DNA of 36,873 bases. It comes from Hyphomicrobiales bacterium. GTDB taxonomy: Bacteria > Pseudomonadota > Alphaproteobacteria > Rhizobiales > Methyloligellaceae. The stretch is taken from positions 1-36,873 of the forward strand of contig JAJFHO010000186.1 of NCBI GenBank assembly GCA_021775575.1, written 5' to 3'. Numbering within the stretch: position 1 is the stretch's first letter; each line of letters opens with the position of its first letter. Position numbers and translations under genes: made by a program. Of this stretch, positions 9,576 to 19,941 are shown one piece after another. The notes beneath the pieces were generated by a model. It saw only the letters and a list, made by a program, of their open reading frames with translations. It did no database searches and had not been told where the DNA came from.

Positions 9576-9932
9576 ATGGCCATGAGACCGGTATCGGTGC
9601 TTATCGCAATCCTTCATATCCTTGTTGCGGCATCGCTGTTCACGCCGGCATCAGCCGCCAGCGGCTCCAAGGATAAAGCCAATTGCAAAAAACCGATCGC
9701 GGCCAAGGGTATACCCAATCTCATGGAAAGCGTCGCCGGCCTGAGCGCGCTGCGAATGTGGAGCCAGACCGCTGAAACCAAGCATGGCGCGGGCTATTCC
9801 ATGTGGCACAATGCCGGCGGACAGGCGGTCAAATGCGAGCGGAAGGGCAACTCGGATTTTCATGTCTGCGTTGCCACCGGCAAGCCGTGCCAGGCGACCA
9901 CGCCGGACAAAACCGCCAAGCAGGCGCGCTGA
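9576..9932 (+). CDS. Small predicted secreted protein with Cys residues
   Basis: MAMRPVSVLIAILHILVAASLFTPASAASGSKDKANCKKPIAAKG...: Sec signal peptide with ASA cleavage-like site; four Cys in the mature part. Confidence 0.65.
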   Translation: MAMRPVSVLIAILHILVAASLFTPASAASGSKDKANCKKPIAAKGIPNLMESVAGLSALRMWSQTAETKHGAGYSMWHNAGGQAVKCERKGNSDFHVCVATGKPCQATTPDKTAKQAR

Positions 9933-9944
9933 GCGCGGTGGCCG

Positions 9945-10982
9945 TTATTTTCCTGATCCTGGCCCGGAGTCCTCGCCTCTGGCCAGTGTCCGCACCAGAA
10001 GCGATTCAAGCGCGGCCAAACCCTCCACGCTCGCCAGATTGAATGCGGGCAGGCCGGTAAGCTTGCCGACCAGATCGGCAGACGCGATATTGTTGGCCGC
10101 CTGCCCGGTAACAAAATCGGGCGCACAGTCGCACATATCGCAGAAACCGCGCGCGGCGTAGGCGTCGCTCGCGCACAAGGCCGTCAGTTTTATATGCGGT
10201 TTGAGCCGCTCGATCGCGGCGGCTCCGTTATAGGGTTCCAGTGGCGATGCGCCGACTTCGCCGACCGCGACGCCGGCGTCGGTGGCGGCCATCATGGCAA
10301 GCAGAGTTTCCAGGCCGGCATCAAAGTCCTCGCGCGCGCACACGGTCGAAACAAGCCCTGCGTCGACATAGTCGAAGATATGATCGGCGCCCGCATCCCT
10401 GTATGTCAGCGCATCCTTATACCCGGCCGCGCCGGTCAGTTTCGCCGCGACGACACCGAAACCCTGCTTCTTCAACAGGTGGATGATCGTCCGGCCCGTC
10501 ATGGTCTTGCCGGCCGACATCGACGTGCCCGCGACCAGCACGACCGGCATCGCGAAACCGCTGTTCTTCACCGGCGTCACAAAGTCGGCGATATTCATTT
10601 TTCCCGCGCGCGTCACATGACCGCGATAGACGATCTCCATCGGCTTGCCGACCCAGCTTGAATTGGAGACGACCTTGCCAAAAACGCCCGCGCCGGTCAG
10701 CTGATGCAACATGAGATCGTCGCCGGTCTCGCGCCAGTCACCAACGCATTCCAGCGTCGCGGCGCGACGGCCGAGCGCACCCACCAGCCGGTCGCCCGGC
10801 AACACCTGCGTACGCCGGCCCGATACCAGTTCGACCCGGTAGAGGGGACCCGGCGTCCCAACCACCTCGCACATCACATAATCGCCTGTCGCCCATGCAT
10901 CGCGCGGCAACGTCTCGACGTCGAAGGGCCGGCTGGCCAGGTCGGAGACGCGGGTTATCGAGGTTAGGAATTGCTGTGCCAT
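9945..10982 (-). CDS. DUF1611-like P-loop NTPase-domain protein
   Basis: Start at MAQQFLTSITRVSDLA (10982). P-loop-like VLVAGTSMSAGKTMTGRTIIHLLKKQGFGVVAAKLTGAAGYKD; GASPLEPYNG; DUF1611/DgcN-like architecture recalled from general knowledge. Confidence 0.65.
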   Translation of the reverse strand: MAQQFLTSITRVSDLASRPFDVETLPRDAWATGDYVMCEVVGTPGPLYRVELVSGRRTQVLPGDRLVGALGRRAATLECVGDWRETGDDLMLHQLTGAGVFGKVVSNSSWVGKPMEIVYRGHVTRAGKMNIADFVTPVKNSGFAMPVVLVAGTSMSAGKTMTGRTIIHLLKKQGFGVVAAKLTGAAGYKDALTYRDAGADHIFDYVDAGLVSTVCAREDFDAGLETLLAMMAATDAGVAVGEVGASPLEPYNGAAAIERLKPHIKLTALCASDAYAARGFCDMCDCAPDFVTGQAANNIASADLVGKLTGLPAFNLASVEGLAALESLLVRTLARGEDSGPGSGK

Positions 10983-11254
10983 GCCTGTCGTTTCCTGTTC
11001 ACTGCGCTTCGCCATATCGCATCGTGAGATCGAACGACAGCCTTGATATTCTCTCGAAGCATGAATTCCGGGCTCGGACGGGATTTCGCGAGGGTTGGAA
11101 CTCCAAGGAGCGCCTCGCCCATTTTCATGCCCGCGGCCGCGTAATCTGTTGCCTGCAGGCCGCAGGTATAGCAAAGAAACATCGGTTCAAACGGCAAGTC
11201 CGCGGCATTCGGTGCAATCTTGTTGACAGACATGGACGGCGCAGCTTGAGTCAC
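10964..11254 (-). CDS. Small ORF of unknown function, 96 aa or shorter, overlapping the start of the downstream DUF1611-like gene
   Basis: FEPMFLCYTCGLQATDYAAAGMKMGEALLGVPTL... (CxxC); collinear with the downstream gene and filling an otherwise empty ~330-nt gap. Weak evidence. Confidence 0.35.
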   Translation of the reverse strand: MTQAAPSMSVNKIAPNAADLPFEPMFLCYTCGLQATDYAAAGMKMGEALLGVPTLAKSRPSPEFMLRENIKAVVRSHDAIWRSAVNRKRQAWHSNS

Positions 11255-11313
11255 GTGCCTCTTGCGCTATACGGCATCAAAAACCAGATAAAAAGGGGGG
11301 AGGATAACAGCCG

Positions 11314-11880
11314 ATGATCCAGGCGACCGAAATCCTGCAGGATCTCGACCCGGTCCGTTCCGCTGTTGCCGGGGTCGATGCGCTCCTGAAAGAACATGGC
11401 CAGCTTTCCGTCACCTCACGGCCCGGCGCCGCTGAACCGCTTCTCGATGCCCTGGGCTGGCTGCCGGAAGATGCGCGGGAGGCCGACTATTCAGTCGTCA
11501 ATGAGGAATTCAGGGGTGGCGCCATCGAGGAATTGTTGCGCAAGCTCCCGTTTCGCCATGGCCGTGTCCGGCTGATGCGGCTTGCGCCGAAATCCTGCCT
11601 TTCAATCCACAAGGATTCGACCCGGCGTTACCATTACGCCGTTAGAACCTCGCCGGATTGCTATCTGGTGGAGATGAATGCGACAAGCGGCATCTTCCAT
11701 CACATTCCGGCCGACGGGCGGCTTTACGAGATGGACGCGCGGCGCACGCATACGGCAATCAATGCCGGCCGCGAAGGCCGGGTCCATATCGTCATCTGCA
11801 ACGCGGACGAAACCGACGCGCTGCAAGCGGACGCCGTCGGGCGTGTTCGCGGCCTTGCGCCGGCGGAGGGTTCGGCATGA
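11314..11880 (+). CDS. Aspartyl/asparaginyl beta-hydroxylase-like Fe(II)/2OG oxygenase
   Basis: HxD...H...R pattern: RLAPKSCLSIHKDSTRRYHYAVRTSPDCYL ... RRTHTAINAGREGRVHIVICNAD. AGGGGGGAGGA upstream. Confidence 0.72.
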   Translation: MIQATEILQDLDPVRSAVAGVDALLKEHGQLSVTSRPGAAEPLLDALGWLPEDAREADYSVVNEEFRGGAIEELLRKLPFRHGRVRLMRLAPKSCLSIHKDSTRRYHYAVRTSPDCYLVEMNATSGIFHHIPADGRLYEMDARRTHTAINAGREGRVHIVICNADETDALQADAVGRVRGLAPAEGSA

Positions 11881-11968
11881 CCGGATGCGGGACGAATGCC
11901 CGCTCGCTGCTACGTCGAGGCCCCCGGGTCCGCAACCGCCATGCCGCAGCAGGCCGCCAAGGATGAGC

Positions 11969-13915
11969 ATGGCGGCGGGCAATCTCACCAGGAGACCGTC
12001 GCGCAAGCGCGCCCCCCCGGCCGTGCCGAAAGATAACCTTGTTACGGTTCGCAACCTGCGTATCGCTTTTCAGGAGCACGACCAGGATGTCGAGGTCGTC
12101 AAAGGCGTCTCCTTCCGCATCGAGGCGGGCTCGACAGTCGCGCTGGTCGGAGAATCCGGCGCCGGAAAGTCGGTAATCGGTCAGTCGATCATGGGCATCC
12201 TGCCCAAGATTGCGAGAGTCACGGCCGGTGAAATTCTGTTTGCCGATGCCAAGACGGGCGAGGTGACGGACCTCGCCCAGGTCGATCAGGATTCCAAGCA
12301 GTATCAGCAAATCCGCGGCGGGCGGATTTCGGTGATCTTCCAGGAACCTATGACATCGCTCTCGGCCTATCATACGATCGGCGATCAGATATCCGAGGCC
12401 CTGTTCCTGCATCGCGACGTAACGCACAGCGAGGGTATGGACCTTGTTGTCGAGATGCTCACGCTGTGCGGTTTCCCCGACCCTTCCAAAGCGGTCAAAC
12501 GCTATCCCTTCGAGCTGTCGGGCGGTCTCCGGCAACGGGCCATGATCGCCATGGCGCTGGTCTGCCGTCCGGCCCTGCTGATCGCGGATGAACCGACGAC
12601 CGCGCTCGATGTATCGGTTCAAGCCCAGATTCTAAAGCTCATCAAGGATCTGCAGGCCAAGCTCGGGATGGCCGTCCTGATCATCACCCACGATCTTGGC
12701 GTCGTCGCCAATATGGCCGACGAGGTGATCGTTCTGTTCCACGGTAAGATCATGGAAAGCGGAACGATCAACGACATCTACACCAAACCCAAACACGCCT
12801 ATCTGAAGGGATTGTTCGGCGCTGTGCCGCATTTCGACATGAAGCCGGGCGAGCGGTTGATTTCACCGGCCGATTTGACGCTCGTTTCCCCAATGCCGGA
12901 AGACAATGCCGCCAAGGAAAAAGAGGAAGCAAAGAGGCCCGCGCGCGCCCTGCTGGAAGTTCGCAACCTGACCAAGGAGTTTGTCGCGCGCAAAGGCGGG
13001 TTTTTCGGAGCGTCAACCGAAAACAAGGTCGTCGCGGTTGACGATGTCAGCTTCGAGATTCGGGAGCATGAATGCCTTGGCCTGGTGGGCGAATCGGGTT
13101 GCGGCAAGACCACGCTGTCGAAAATGATCATGCGCGCGCTGGCGCCGACATCGGGAGAAATACTGGTTCACCGCAAAAGCGGCACGGTCGATCTGGCCCG
13201 GAACCGGGACCATGGCGGAGAACTCAATCAGGCCATCCAGATGGTTTTTCAAGACCCTTTCGGGTCGCTCAACCCCCGCATGACCGTTTTCGATATCATC
13301 CGCGAACCCCTGGTGATCCACCGGATCGGCGACCGCGCCGACCATGCCGTGAAAGTGCAGGAATTGATGCGGCTCGTGCGGCTCGATCCGCGCTTTCTGA
13401 CCCGTTACCCGCACAGCTTCTCCGGTGGCCAGCGCCAGCGGATCGGTCTGGCGCGTTCGCTCGCCCTCGACCCCGAACTGCTCATTCTCGACGAACCGGT
13501 TTCCGCCCTCGACGTGTCGATACAGGCGCAGATCCTCAATCTGCTGAAGGACATGCAATCCGAGCTCGGGCTGACCTATCTTTTCATTTCCCACAATCTT
13601 GCGGTGGTCGATTATGTGGCCGACCGCATCATCGTCATGTGCCAGGGACGCATCGTGGAGTCGGCGCCGCGCGAGGTTCTGTTCCGCAATCCCGTCCACC
13701 ATTACACGCGCGCGCTTATTTCCGCCGTCCCCTATGCCGAACTCGACCGGCCGCTCGATTTGAGCGCGCTGCAGGCCGGCGACGGCACGGCCCCGTCGGC
13801 ATGGCCCCCTCCATTCACTTTCGCGCCCGGACAGAAGATGGAATTTCTCGATCTGGGCGAGGAACATAAAGTACTTGTCGCGGTCGGAGCGACGAAGAAG
13901 GACCTTCCCAAATGA
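11969..13915 (+). CDS. Fused double-NBD peptide/oligopeptide ABC importer ATPase (DppD-DppF / YejF type)
   Basis: Two complete ATPase domains: GESGAGKS...LSGGLRQR...[13 protein letters not shown] and GESGCGKT...FSGGQRQR...[13 protein letters not shown]. Start near 11963/11969 (AAGGA upstream). Confidence 0.9.
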   Translation: MAAGNLTRRPSRKRAPPAVPKDNLVTVRNLRIAFQEHDQDVEVVKGVSFRIEAGSTVALVGESGAGKSVIGQSIMGILPKIARVTAGEILFADAKTGEVTDLAQVDQDSKQYQQIRGGRISVIFQEPMTSLSAYHTIGDQISEALFLHRDVTHSEGMDLVVEMLTLCGFPDPSKAVKRYPFELSGGLRQRAMIAMALVCRPALLIADEPTTALDVSVQAQILKLIKDLQAKLGMAVLIITHDLGVVANMADEVIVLFHGKIMESGTINDIYTKPKHAYLKGLFGAVPHFDMKPGERLISPADLTLVSPMPEDNAAKEKEEAKRPARALLEVRNLTKEFVARKGGFFGASTENKVVAVDDVSFEIREHECLGLVGESGCGKTTLSKMIMRALAPTSGEILVHRKSGTVDLARNRDHGGELNQAIQMVFQDPFGSLNPRMTVFDIIREPLVIHRIGDRADHAVKVQELMRLVRLDPRFLTRYPHSFSGGQRQRIGLARSLALDPELLILDEPVSALDVSIQAQILNLLKDMQSELGLTYLFISHNLAVVDYVADRIIVMCQGRIVESAPREVLFRNPVHHYTRALISAVPYAELDRPLDLSALQAGDGTAPSAWPPPFTFAPGQKMEFLDLGEEHKVLVAVGATKKDLPK

Positions 13916-15846
13916 GCCGGTTTCCATGGGTGATTGCGGTCCTTCTGGCTTTCATTTTGCACGCAAGCCCGGCCTGGCCCGCCGAGCTGAAGGAACCGCC
14001 CTATCTGCAGAGCTTGATCGCTTCGGGCGCCTTGCCGCCGGTGGCCGAACGCCTTCCCCAAGACGCCATGGTCGTCGACATGACCAGCGAGGGAAAAATG
14101 CCGGGCCGCCACGGCGGCGCTTTAAAAATCTTGCTCGGCAAGCAAAAAGATACGCGCATGATCACCGTCTACAGCTATGCGCGTCTGATCGGCTACACGC
14201 CCGACTTCGAACTGAAACCGGACATCTTGAAGAAAATCGATGTTGAGGAGGGGCGCATTTTCACCTTCCACCTTCGCCGTGGCCACCGCTGGTCGGACGG
14301 GCATCCCTTCACCGCGGAGGACTTCCGCTACTATTGGGAAGACGTCGTGGGAAACAAGCAGCTTCGTCCGGGCGGGCCGCCCAAGCAGATGCGGGTCGGC
14401 AAGGAGATCGCGAAATTCGAGGTTATCGACGAAGTCACCGTGCGTTACAGCTGGTCCAAGCCCAATCCGCGCTTCCTGCCCTGGCTTGCCGGTTCCAGCC
14501 CACCGGCGATCTACCGGCCCGCGCACTATCTCAAACAGTTCCATGACAAGTATGGCGATGCGGCGGAAATCCGCAAACGCGTCGAGAGCGAGGGCCGGCG
14601 CAACTGGGCGGATGTGCATTTCAGCCGCGATCGGCCATACCGCGCCGACAATCCCGACCGGCCAATGCTGGAGCCGTGGGTGAACGTCACCGCGCCGCCG
14701 TCGCAGCGCTTCGTGTTCCAGCGCAACCCCTATTACTACCGTATCGATGAAAATGGCCGGCAGTTGCCCTATTTGGACGAAGTCATGGTTACGCTGGGTT
14801 CGGTCGCCATGGTGCCGGCCAGAACCGGCTCAGGAGAAACCAATCTGCAGGCCCGCTATCTGCGCTTTGAACATTACACCTTCCTCAAGCAGGCCGAGCA
14901 GCGCAACAATATGTCCGTGCGCCTCTGGCAGATTCTGAAGTCGTCGCATAAGGCGATCTACCCCAACATGAACACCGCCGACCCGGTCTGGCGGAAACTC
15001 ATGCACGACGTCCGGTTCCGCCGCGCCCTGTCGCTTGGCGTCAACCGGCATGAGATCAATCAGGTGATCTATTACGGTCTTGCGAATGAGAGCAACAATA
15101 CGGTTTTCCCCGCCAGTCCTCTGTACAGGCCCGAATATCAGTATAACTGGGCGAAGTTCGACATTGAGCAGGCCAACGCGCTGCTCGACGAGATCGGTCT
15201 CACCAAACGCGACGAAGAAGGAACGCGATTGCTCCCCGACGGACGGCCCGCGCATATGATCATAGATCTGGCCGGCGAGAGCACCGAGGAAAGCGATATT
15301 CTCGAACTGGTCCGCGAAAGCTGGGGGCAGATCGGCCTTAAGCTGTTCCCGCGCCCGTCACAGCGCGAAGTGTTCAGGAGCAGGGTTTTCTCCGGCGAAG
15401 CGCTGATGTCGATGTGGGCGGGCTTCGGAAATGGCCGCTCCACGGCGCAAATGAGTCCTTACGCCTTCACGCCGACGCAGCAATATCAGTATCAGTGGCC
15501 GCAATGGGGCCTTTATGTTTCCACCCGCGGCAAGAAAGGGCAGAAGCCGGAGCTTCGCGAGGTCAACCGTCTGATCGAGCTCAACAAGGAATGGCTCGGC
15601 TCTGTCGGCGAAGAAGATCAGACGCGCATCTGGCGGGAAATCCTTCAGATCAACGCCGATCAGGTGTTCACCATCGGTACGGTCAACGCGACGTTGCAGC
15701 CAATCGTCGTATCCAACGACATGCAGAATGTACCTGAGAAGGGATTTTACAACTGGGACCCGGGCGCCTATTTCGGCATTTACAAACCTGACACTTTCTG
15801 GATCAAGCAGATCGAGAAAAGCGCTGCGGTTGCGGCGGACAAATAA
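13912..15846 (+). CDS. Extracellular solute-binding protein family 5 (peptide ABC importer)
   Basis: Signal peptide [52 protein letters not shown] and DVRFRRALSLGVNRHEINQVIYYGLA are family 5 hallmarks. ATGA overlap with the upstream ATPase. Confidence 0.9.
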   Translation: MSRFPWVIAVLLAFILHASPAWPAELKEPPYLQSLIASGALPPVAERLPQDAMVVDMTSEGKMPGRHGGALKILLGKQKDTRMITVYSYARLIGYTPDFELKPDILKKIDVEEGRIFTFHLRRGHRWSDGHPFTAEDFRYYWEDVVGNKQLRPGGPPKQMRVGKEIAKFEVIDEVTVRYSWSKPNPRFLPWLAGSSPPAIYRPAHYLKQFHDKYGDAAEIRKRVESEGRRNWADVHFSRDRPYRADNPDRPMLEPWVNVTAPPSQRFVFQRNPYYYRIDENGRQLPYLDEVMVTLGSVAMVPARTGSGETNLQARYLRFEHYTFLKQAEQRNNMSVRLWQILKSSHKAIYPNMNTADPVWRKLMHDVRFRRALSLGVNRHEINQVIYYGLANESNNTVFPASPLYRPEYQYNWAKFDIEQANALLDEIGLTKRDEEGTRLLPDGRPAHMIIDLAGESTEESDILELVRESWGQIGLKLFPRPSQREVFRSRVFSGEALMSMWAGFGNGRSTAQMSPYAFTPTQQYQYQWPQWGLYVSTRGKKGQKPELREVNRLIELNKEWLGSVGEEDQTRIWREILQINADQVFTIGTVNATLQPIVVSNDMQNVPEKGFYNWDPGAYFGIYKPDTFWIKQIEKSAAVAADK

Positions 15847-15916
15847 GCTTGAACCGGGGGAGAATCGGGGCAGTGAGCGGCAAGAATCGCAATATCGGTG
15901 AAGCCGGAGGCAAGCC

Positions 15917-16915
15917 ATGATCGGTTTTGTCTTGCGCCGCATTCTTTTGATGATTCCAACCCTCTTGGTGATTTCAATGATCGTTTTCACGATCATTGAA
16001 TTACCGCCCGGCGACTATCTGGAAAGCTATGTTGCGGAGCTGCAGGCGCGGGGCGAAACGGTCAACGAAGACGAGATCAATTTTCTCCGCGAGCAATATG
16101 GCTTCGGCCAGCCCGTCGTCCAGCGCTATGTCGACTGGGTCTGGGGGATGCTGCATGGGGATTTCGGATATTCGTTTGAATACCGGTTGCCGGTTTCCGA
16201 TATCGTTGGCGACCGTATCCTCCTGACCATCGTGGTCTCGCTGGCGACCATTATATTTACCTGGCTCGTGGCGTTTCCAATCGGCATCTACTCGGCCACG
16301 CATCACTATAGCTGGGGCGATTACGGTCTGACCTTCCTCGGCCTGCTTGGACTGGCGACGCCCAACTTTCTGCTCGCCCTTGTCCTGCTCTATCTCGCAA
16401 ATGTCTGGTTCGGAACCTCGATCGGCGGTCTCATGGAACCGAAATATCTCGACCAGGCCTGGTCCTGGGGCAAACTCGTTTCAGTGCTGGAGCATTTGTG
16501 GATTCCGGTGGTCGTCGTCGGCACCGCGGGCACCGCGGGTCTTGCCCGCCGGCTGCGCGCCAACCTGCTGGACGAGTTGCAGAAACAATATGTCACAACC
16601 GCCAAGGCGAAGGGGTTGTCCCCGGCCAAGGTGCTCATCAAATATCCGCTGCGCGCGGCGATGAACTTCTTTGTTTCGGACATCGGTCATCTGCTGCCGG
16701 CGATCATTTCCGGCGCCGAGCTGACCGCGATCGTGCTTTCGCTGCCGACGACGGGACCGGTGCTGATCTCTGCCCTGCAGAGCCAGGACATGTATCTGGC
16801 CGGGTCCTTTCTGATGTTCCTGTCAACGCTGACGGTCGTCGGCGTTCTGGTGTCCGACCTGGCGCTCGCGGTCCTGGACCCCCGGATTCGTCTTGAAGGG
16901 GGGCAAAGCCGGTGA
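15917..16915 (+). CDS. Peptide ABC importer permease (DppB/YejB type)
   Basis: MIGFVLRRILLMIPTLLVISMIVFTIIELPPGD...; YVTTAKAKGLSPAKVLIKYPLRAAMN permease EAA-like loop. Confidence 0.92.
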   Translation: MIGFVLRRILLMIPTLLVISMIVFTIIELPPGDYLESYVAELQARGETVNEDEINFLREQYGFGQPVVQRYVDWVWGMLHGDFGYSFEYRLPVSDIVGDRILLTIVVSLATIIFTWLVAFPIGIYSATHHYSWGDYGLTFLGLLGLATPNFLLALVLLYLANVWFGTSIGGLMEPKYLDQAWSWGKLVSVLEHLWIPVVVVGTAGTAGLARRLRANLLDELQKQYVTTAKAKGLSPAKVLIKYPLRAAMNFFVSDIGHLLPAIISGAELTAIVLSLPTTGPVLISALQSQDMYLAGSFLMFLSTLTVVGVLVSDLALAVLDPRIRLEGGQSR

Positions 16916-18090
16916 AACCGCGCCAGATACCCAAACCCGGGCAGAAATTGCCGCATTACACCTCCCGGGAACCATTCGAGCATGCCGCCGCTGCCCGTCT
17001 GACGCCCGAACAGGAGCGCTACTATCTCGCCTCGCAATGGCAGTTGATGTGGTGGCGGTTCAAGCGGCACCGGCTCGCCGTGATCTCCGCAGTCTTCCTG
17101 CTGCTGGCTTACGGCTCGATTTTTATTACCGAGTTCCTGTCGCCTTACAATCTGCATTCCCGGCATGTCGACCAGATCTACATGCCGCCGCAAAGCGTCC
17201 ATCTGTTACACGACGGCTCCTTTATCGGCCCGTTCGTTTACGGAACGCATTACGAGCTCGATATGCAGAATTTGCGGCGCGTCTATACCGAGGACAAGTC
17301 GAAGATTCACCGTCTCCAATTCTTCTGTTCCGCCGACAGCTACAAATTCTGGGGGCTGATTGAGGCCGACAACCACCTGTTCTGCGTCGAGGATGGCGGT
17401 ACGATATTTCTGCTCGGCACCGACCGTCTGGGACGCGATATCCTGTCGCGCCTTTTATCCGGCGGCCGGATTTCGCTGACCATCGGTCTCATCGGCATTG
17501 TCCTGAGTTTCACCATGGCGATCACGATCGGCGGCCTTGCGGGCTATTACGGCGGGATTGTCGACCTCTTCGTTCAGAGGGTCATCGAAATCCTCCAGAG
17601 TTTCCCGCAAATTCCGCTATGGATGGCGCTGGCCGCGATCCTGCCGGTCACCTGGTCGCCGCTGCTGATCTATTTCGGCATAACCGTCATTCTCGCCCTG
17701 CTCGACTGGACCGGACTTGCGCGCGCAGTGCGTTCCAAGCTGCTGGCGCTGCGCGAGGAGGATTATTGCATGGCGGCCCGGGTCATGGGCGCCAGTCCCA
17801 ACCGCGTCATATTCCGCCATCTTATGCCCGGCGTCATGAGCCACCTGATCGCGTCGGCGACATTGTCGATCCCGAATATGATCCTCGGCGAAACCGCGCT
17901 GAGCTTCCTGGGGCTCGGCCTCAGGCCGCCAATCACAAGCTGGGGCGTTTTGCTGAACGAGGCACAGAATATCAATGTGGTCGCGTTGTACCCCTGGCTC
18001 ATTTTTCCAGTGGTTCCGGTGATCCTTGTGATCCTCGCCTTCAATTTCGTCGGCGACGGGATGCGCGACGCCGCCGATCCCTACAAGTAG
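16912..18090 (+). CDS. Peptide ABC importer permease (DppC/YejE type)
   Basis: GTG start overlapping the upstream stop; WWRFKRHRLAVISAVFLLL; GTDRLGRDILSRLLSGGRISLTIGL; DYCMAARVMGASPNRVIFRHLMPGVMS. Confidence 0.92.
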   Translation: MKPRQIPKPGQKLPHYTSREPFEHAAAARLTPEQERYYLASQWQLMWWRFKRHRLAVISAVFLLLAYGSIFITEFLSPYNLHSRHVDQIYMPPQSVHLLHDGSFIGPFVYGTHYELDMQNLRRVYTEDKSKIHRLQFFCSADSYKFWGLIEADNHLFCVEDGGTIFLLGTDRLGRDILSRLLSGGRISLTIGLIGIVLSFTMAITIGGLAGYYGGIVDLFVQRVIEILQSFPQIPLWMALAAILPVTWSPLLIYFGITVILALLDWTGLARAVRSKLLALREEDYCMAARVMGASPNRVIFRHLMPGVMSHLIASATLSIPNMILGETALSFLGLGLRPPITSWGVLLNEAQNINVVALYPWLIFPVVPVILVILAFNFVGDGMRDAADPYK

Positions 18091-18098
18091 CGGCGAAT

Positions 18099-18869
18099 AT
18101 GAGCGACCGGAAGGCCATGTGCTACGTCGACAGGTTCGATAACGCGACGATTGAGCATCACGGGCCGTTCCTGACGCCTCCAGGCGCACCGCGCTCCAAC
18201 TGGCAGGTCGTGCAGCCCGCCGGCGAAAACCCTTATCTGGAGCTCACCGTCTGGCATGGGCTCAACGCCATGCATCCCGTCAACGGTCTCTCCAACGAGC
18301 GCAGCGAATATATAACGCCTTACGATACCACCGCGATTGAGGGCCGGACCTTTCACTATGGCTTCCGGGTCCGCTATCCCGGCTACCGGAAGATCAACTC
18401 CCGGCACATGCTGACCCAGTTCAAGGTGAATATGCGCGACGGCGTAAACCCCTCGCCGATTGTCGGCATCTATCTGGAGACCGGCGGCGCACGGCATCTG
18501 GAGAAGATCAAGGTCTGCCACGCCTATGACTATGCGACACGCAAATGCATCTGCGAGAACCACCTCATTGAGGAAGACAGCGAGCATTTTCCGCTGCTGC
18601 CGCCCGATGAGTGGATAACCCTGAAGCTGTCGATTTACGTCAGCAAGGGAGATGGCGGCTGGATCAGGATCAGCAAAAACGGGACTCTCGTGTGGGAGTA
18701 TAACGGTCCGACAAACTACTGGAACACGACATTCGAGAAATTCACGATCCGCTTCGGTCTCTACCGCGACAGTGGTCCCGAAGGGTCGCCCCACGCGGAC
18801 GCCGTCGCCCATTTCCGCGACTTCGCCTTTTCAACCGACGAAGCGTTTGTCGACGAGATATTGGGATAG
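18099..18869 (+). CDS. Heparin lyase I-like / polysaccharide lyase-like concanavalin A fold protein, no obvious signal peptide
   Basis: FHYGFRVRYPGYR...LTQFKV...EWITLKLSIYVSKGDGGWIRISKNGTLVWEYNGPTNYWNTTFEKFTIRFGLYRDSG resembles the PF14099 pattern (GW...NG..V....GP...FK.GIYR). Confidence 0.6.
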   Translation: MSDRKAMCYVDRFDNATIEHHGPFLTPPGAPRSNWQVVQPAGENPYLELTVWHGLNAMHPVNGLSNERSEYITPYDTTAIEGRTFHYGFRVRYPGYRKINSRHMLTQFKVNMRDGVNPSPIVGIYLETGGARHLEKIKVCHAYDYATRKCICENHLIEEDSEHFPLLPPDEWITLKLSIYVSKGDGGWIRISKNGTLVWEYNGPTNYWNTTFEKFTIRFGLYRDSGPEGSPHADAVAHFRDFAFSTDEAFVDEILG

Positions 18870-18915
18870 GCCGCAAACGCCGGTTGAATGAGCCGGGCCG
18901 GCCAGGCGGTAACAA

Positions 18916-19941
18916 TCAATCCCGGGCGATATACCGGCCGCTCTTCTGCATGATCTTATAAATACGGCATGTGGTGCAGGGCACATCGTCCCGCGCCTCC
19001 GCCCGGCCGGTCACCATGGCGCGCGCATAGTTGACCTGCTCGCTGTTCAAGGCCGCCTCCAGACCATCGTCGAAGGCATTGACGTCAAACGCCTTCCAGG
19101 TGTTCCGGCAACAGCCGAATATCTCGCCATTCCAGTTGACCTGCGGCTGGTCCCAGAGCTGGTGGCAAAGCCGCTGCATGTAATGGTGGCCGAATTTCTC
19201 CTTGAATTCGCTGCGCGAGGCAACGCCGTCGGTCTGCTTGGCGCGAACCGCCTGCACATCCTGGACGGGCGAATAGGATTCATCCCAATTCAGCTTCATG
19301 AAGAAGTCCATGCCCAGGCGTTCGGCCATGGCGCGCGCATCATCGATCTCATGCTCATTGTGGCCGAAAACGACGAATTGCCAGGTCAGTTCAGGATACC
19401 GGCTTGCGTGCTTCTCTTTGTGACGGTTCAGCGTCTCTATGTTGGCGATGACGGTATCGAAATCCCCCGCAACGCGGTATTTCTCATAGGTCTCCGCCGA
19501 CGCGCCGTCGAGCGAGACGCGCATATGGCGGAACCGGTAGCGCACCAGATCCTCCAGCACTTTGGCGCGAACAGTGTTGAGATTTACACCGTTCGACGCT
19601 GTCAGCCGAACATTATGCTCATGGGCATAACGCACAATTTTCGACATATGCGGATTGAGAAAAATCTCTCCATTGTTGGAAAGCTCAACTTCCTCGACCC
19701 AGGGATTCTCGTCGACAAGCGTCCTGAAGTCATCGAATTTGAGGAAGCCGGCGCCGATATATTTGTGGATTTCACCGGTCGCGGTCTGACAGACGGGACA
19801 TTTCAGCTGACAATGGGTGCAGGCCTCAAGGCGAATATTCGGCGGCCGCGATGCCGCCGGCGGGAGGGCTGTCGTCTCGTCCGCGGCGTCGGTCATTTCC
19901 ACCAAGGCTACTTCGTCGCTCAGAGTCATTTTGTCCGTCAT
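18916..19941 (-). CDS. Radical SAM / SPASM domain protein
   Basis: Start at MTDKMTLSDEVALVEM (19941). Contains CTHCQLKCPVC (CxxxCxxC) and C-terminal Cys clusters CHQLW...GEIFGCCRNTW...CTTCRIYK. Confidence 0.88.
   Translation of the reverse strand: MTDKMTLSDEVALVEMTDAADETTALPPAASRPPNIRLEACTHCQLKCPVCQTATGEIHKYIGAGFLKFDDFRTLVDENPWVEEVELSNNGEIFLNPHMSKIVRYAHEHNVRLTASNGVNLNTVRAKVLEDLVRYRFRHMRVSLDGASAETYEKYRVAGDFDTVIANIETLNRHKEKHASRYPELTWQFVVFGHNEHEIDDARAMAERLGMDFFMKLNWDESYSPVQDVQAVRAKQTDGVASRSEFKEKFGHHYMQRLCHQLWDQPQVNWNGEIFGCCRNTWKAFDVNAFDDGLEAALNSEQVNYARAMVTGRAEARDDVPCTTCRIYKIMQKSGRYIARD

Noticed and set aside
11792-12622. 276-aa minus-strand ORF and other antisense ORFs over the ABC operon
   Set aside because: Opposite strongly supported ATPase motifs.
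16523-16540. Tandem 9-bp repeat GGCACCGCG x2
   Set aside because: Encodes a GTAGTAG stretch inside a conserved permease; ordinary coding redundancy.
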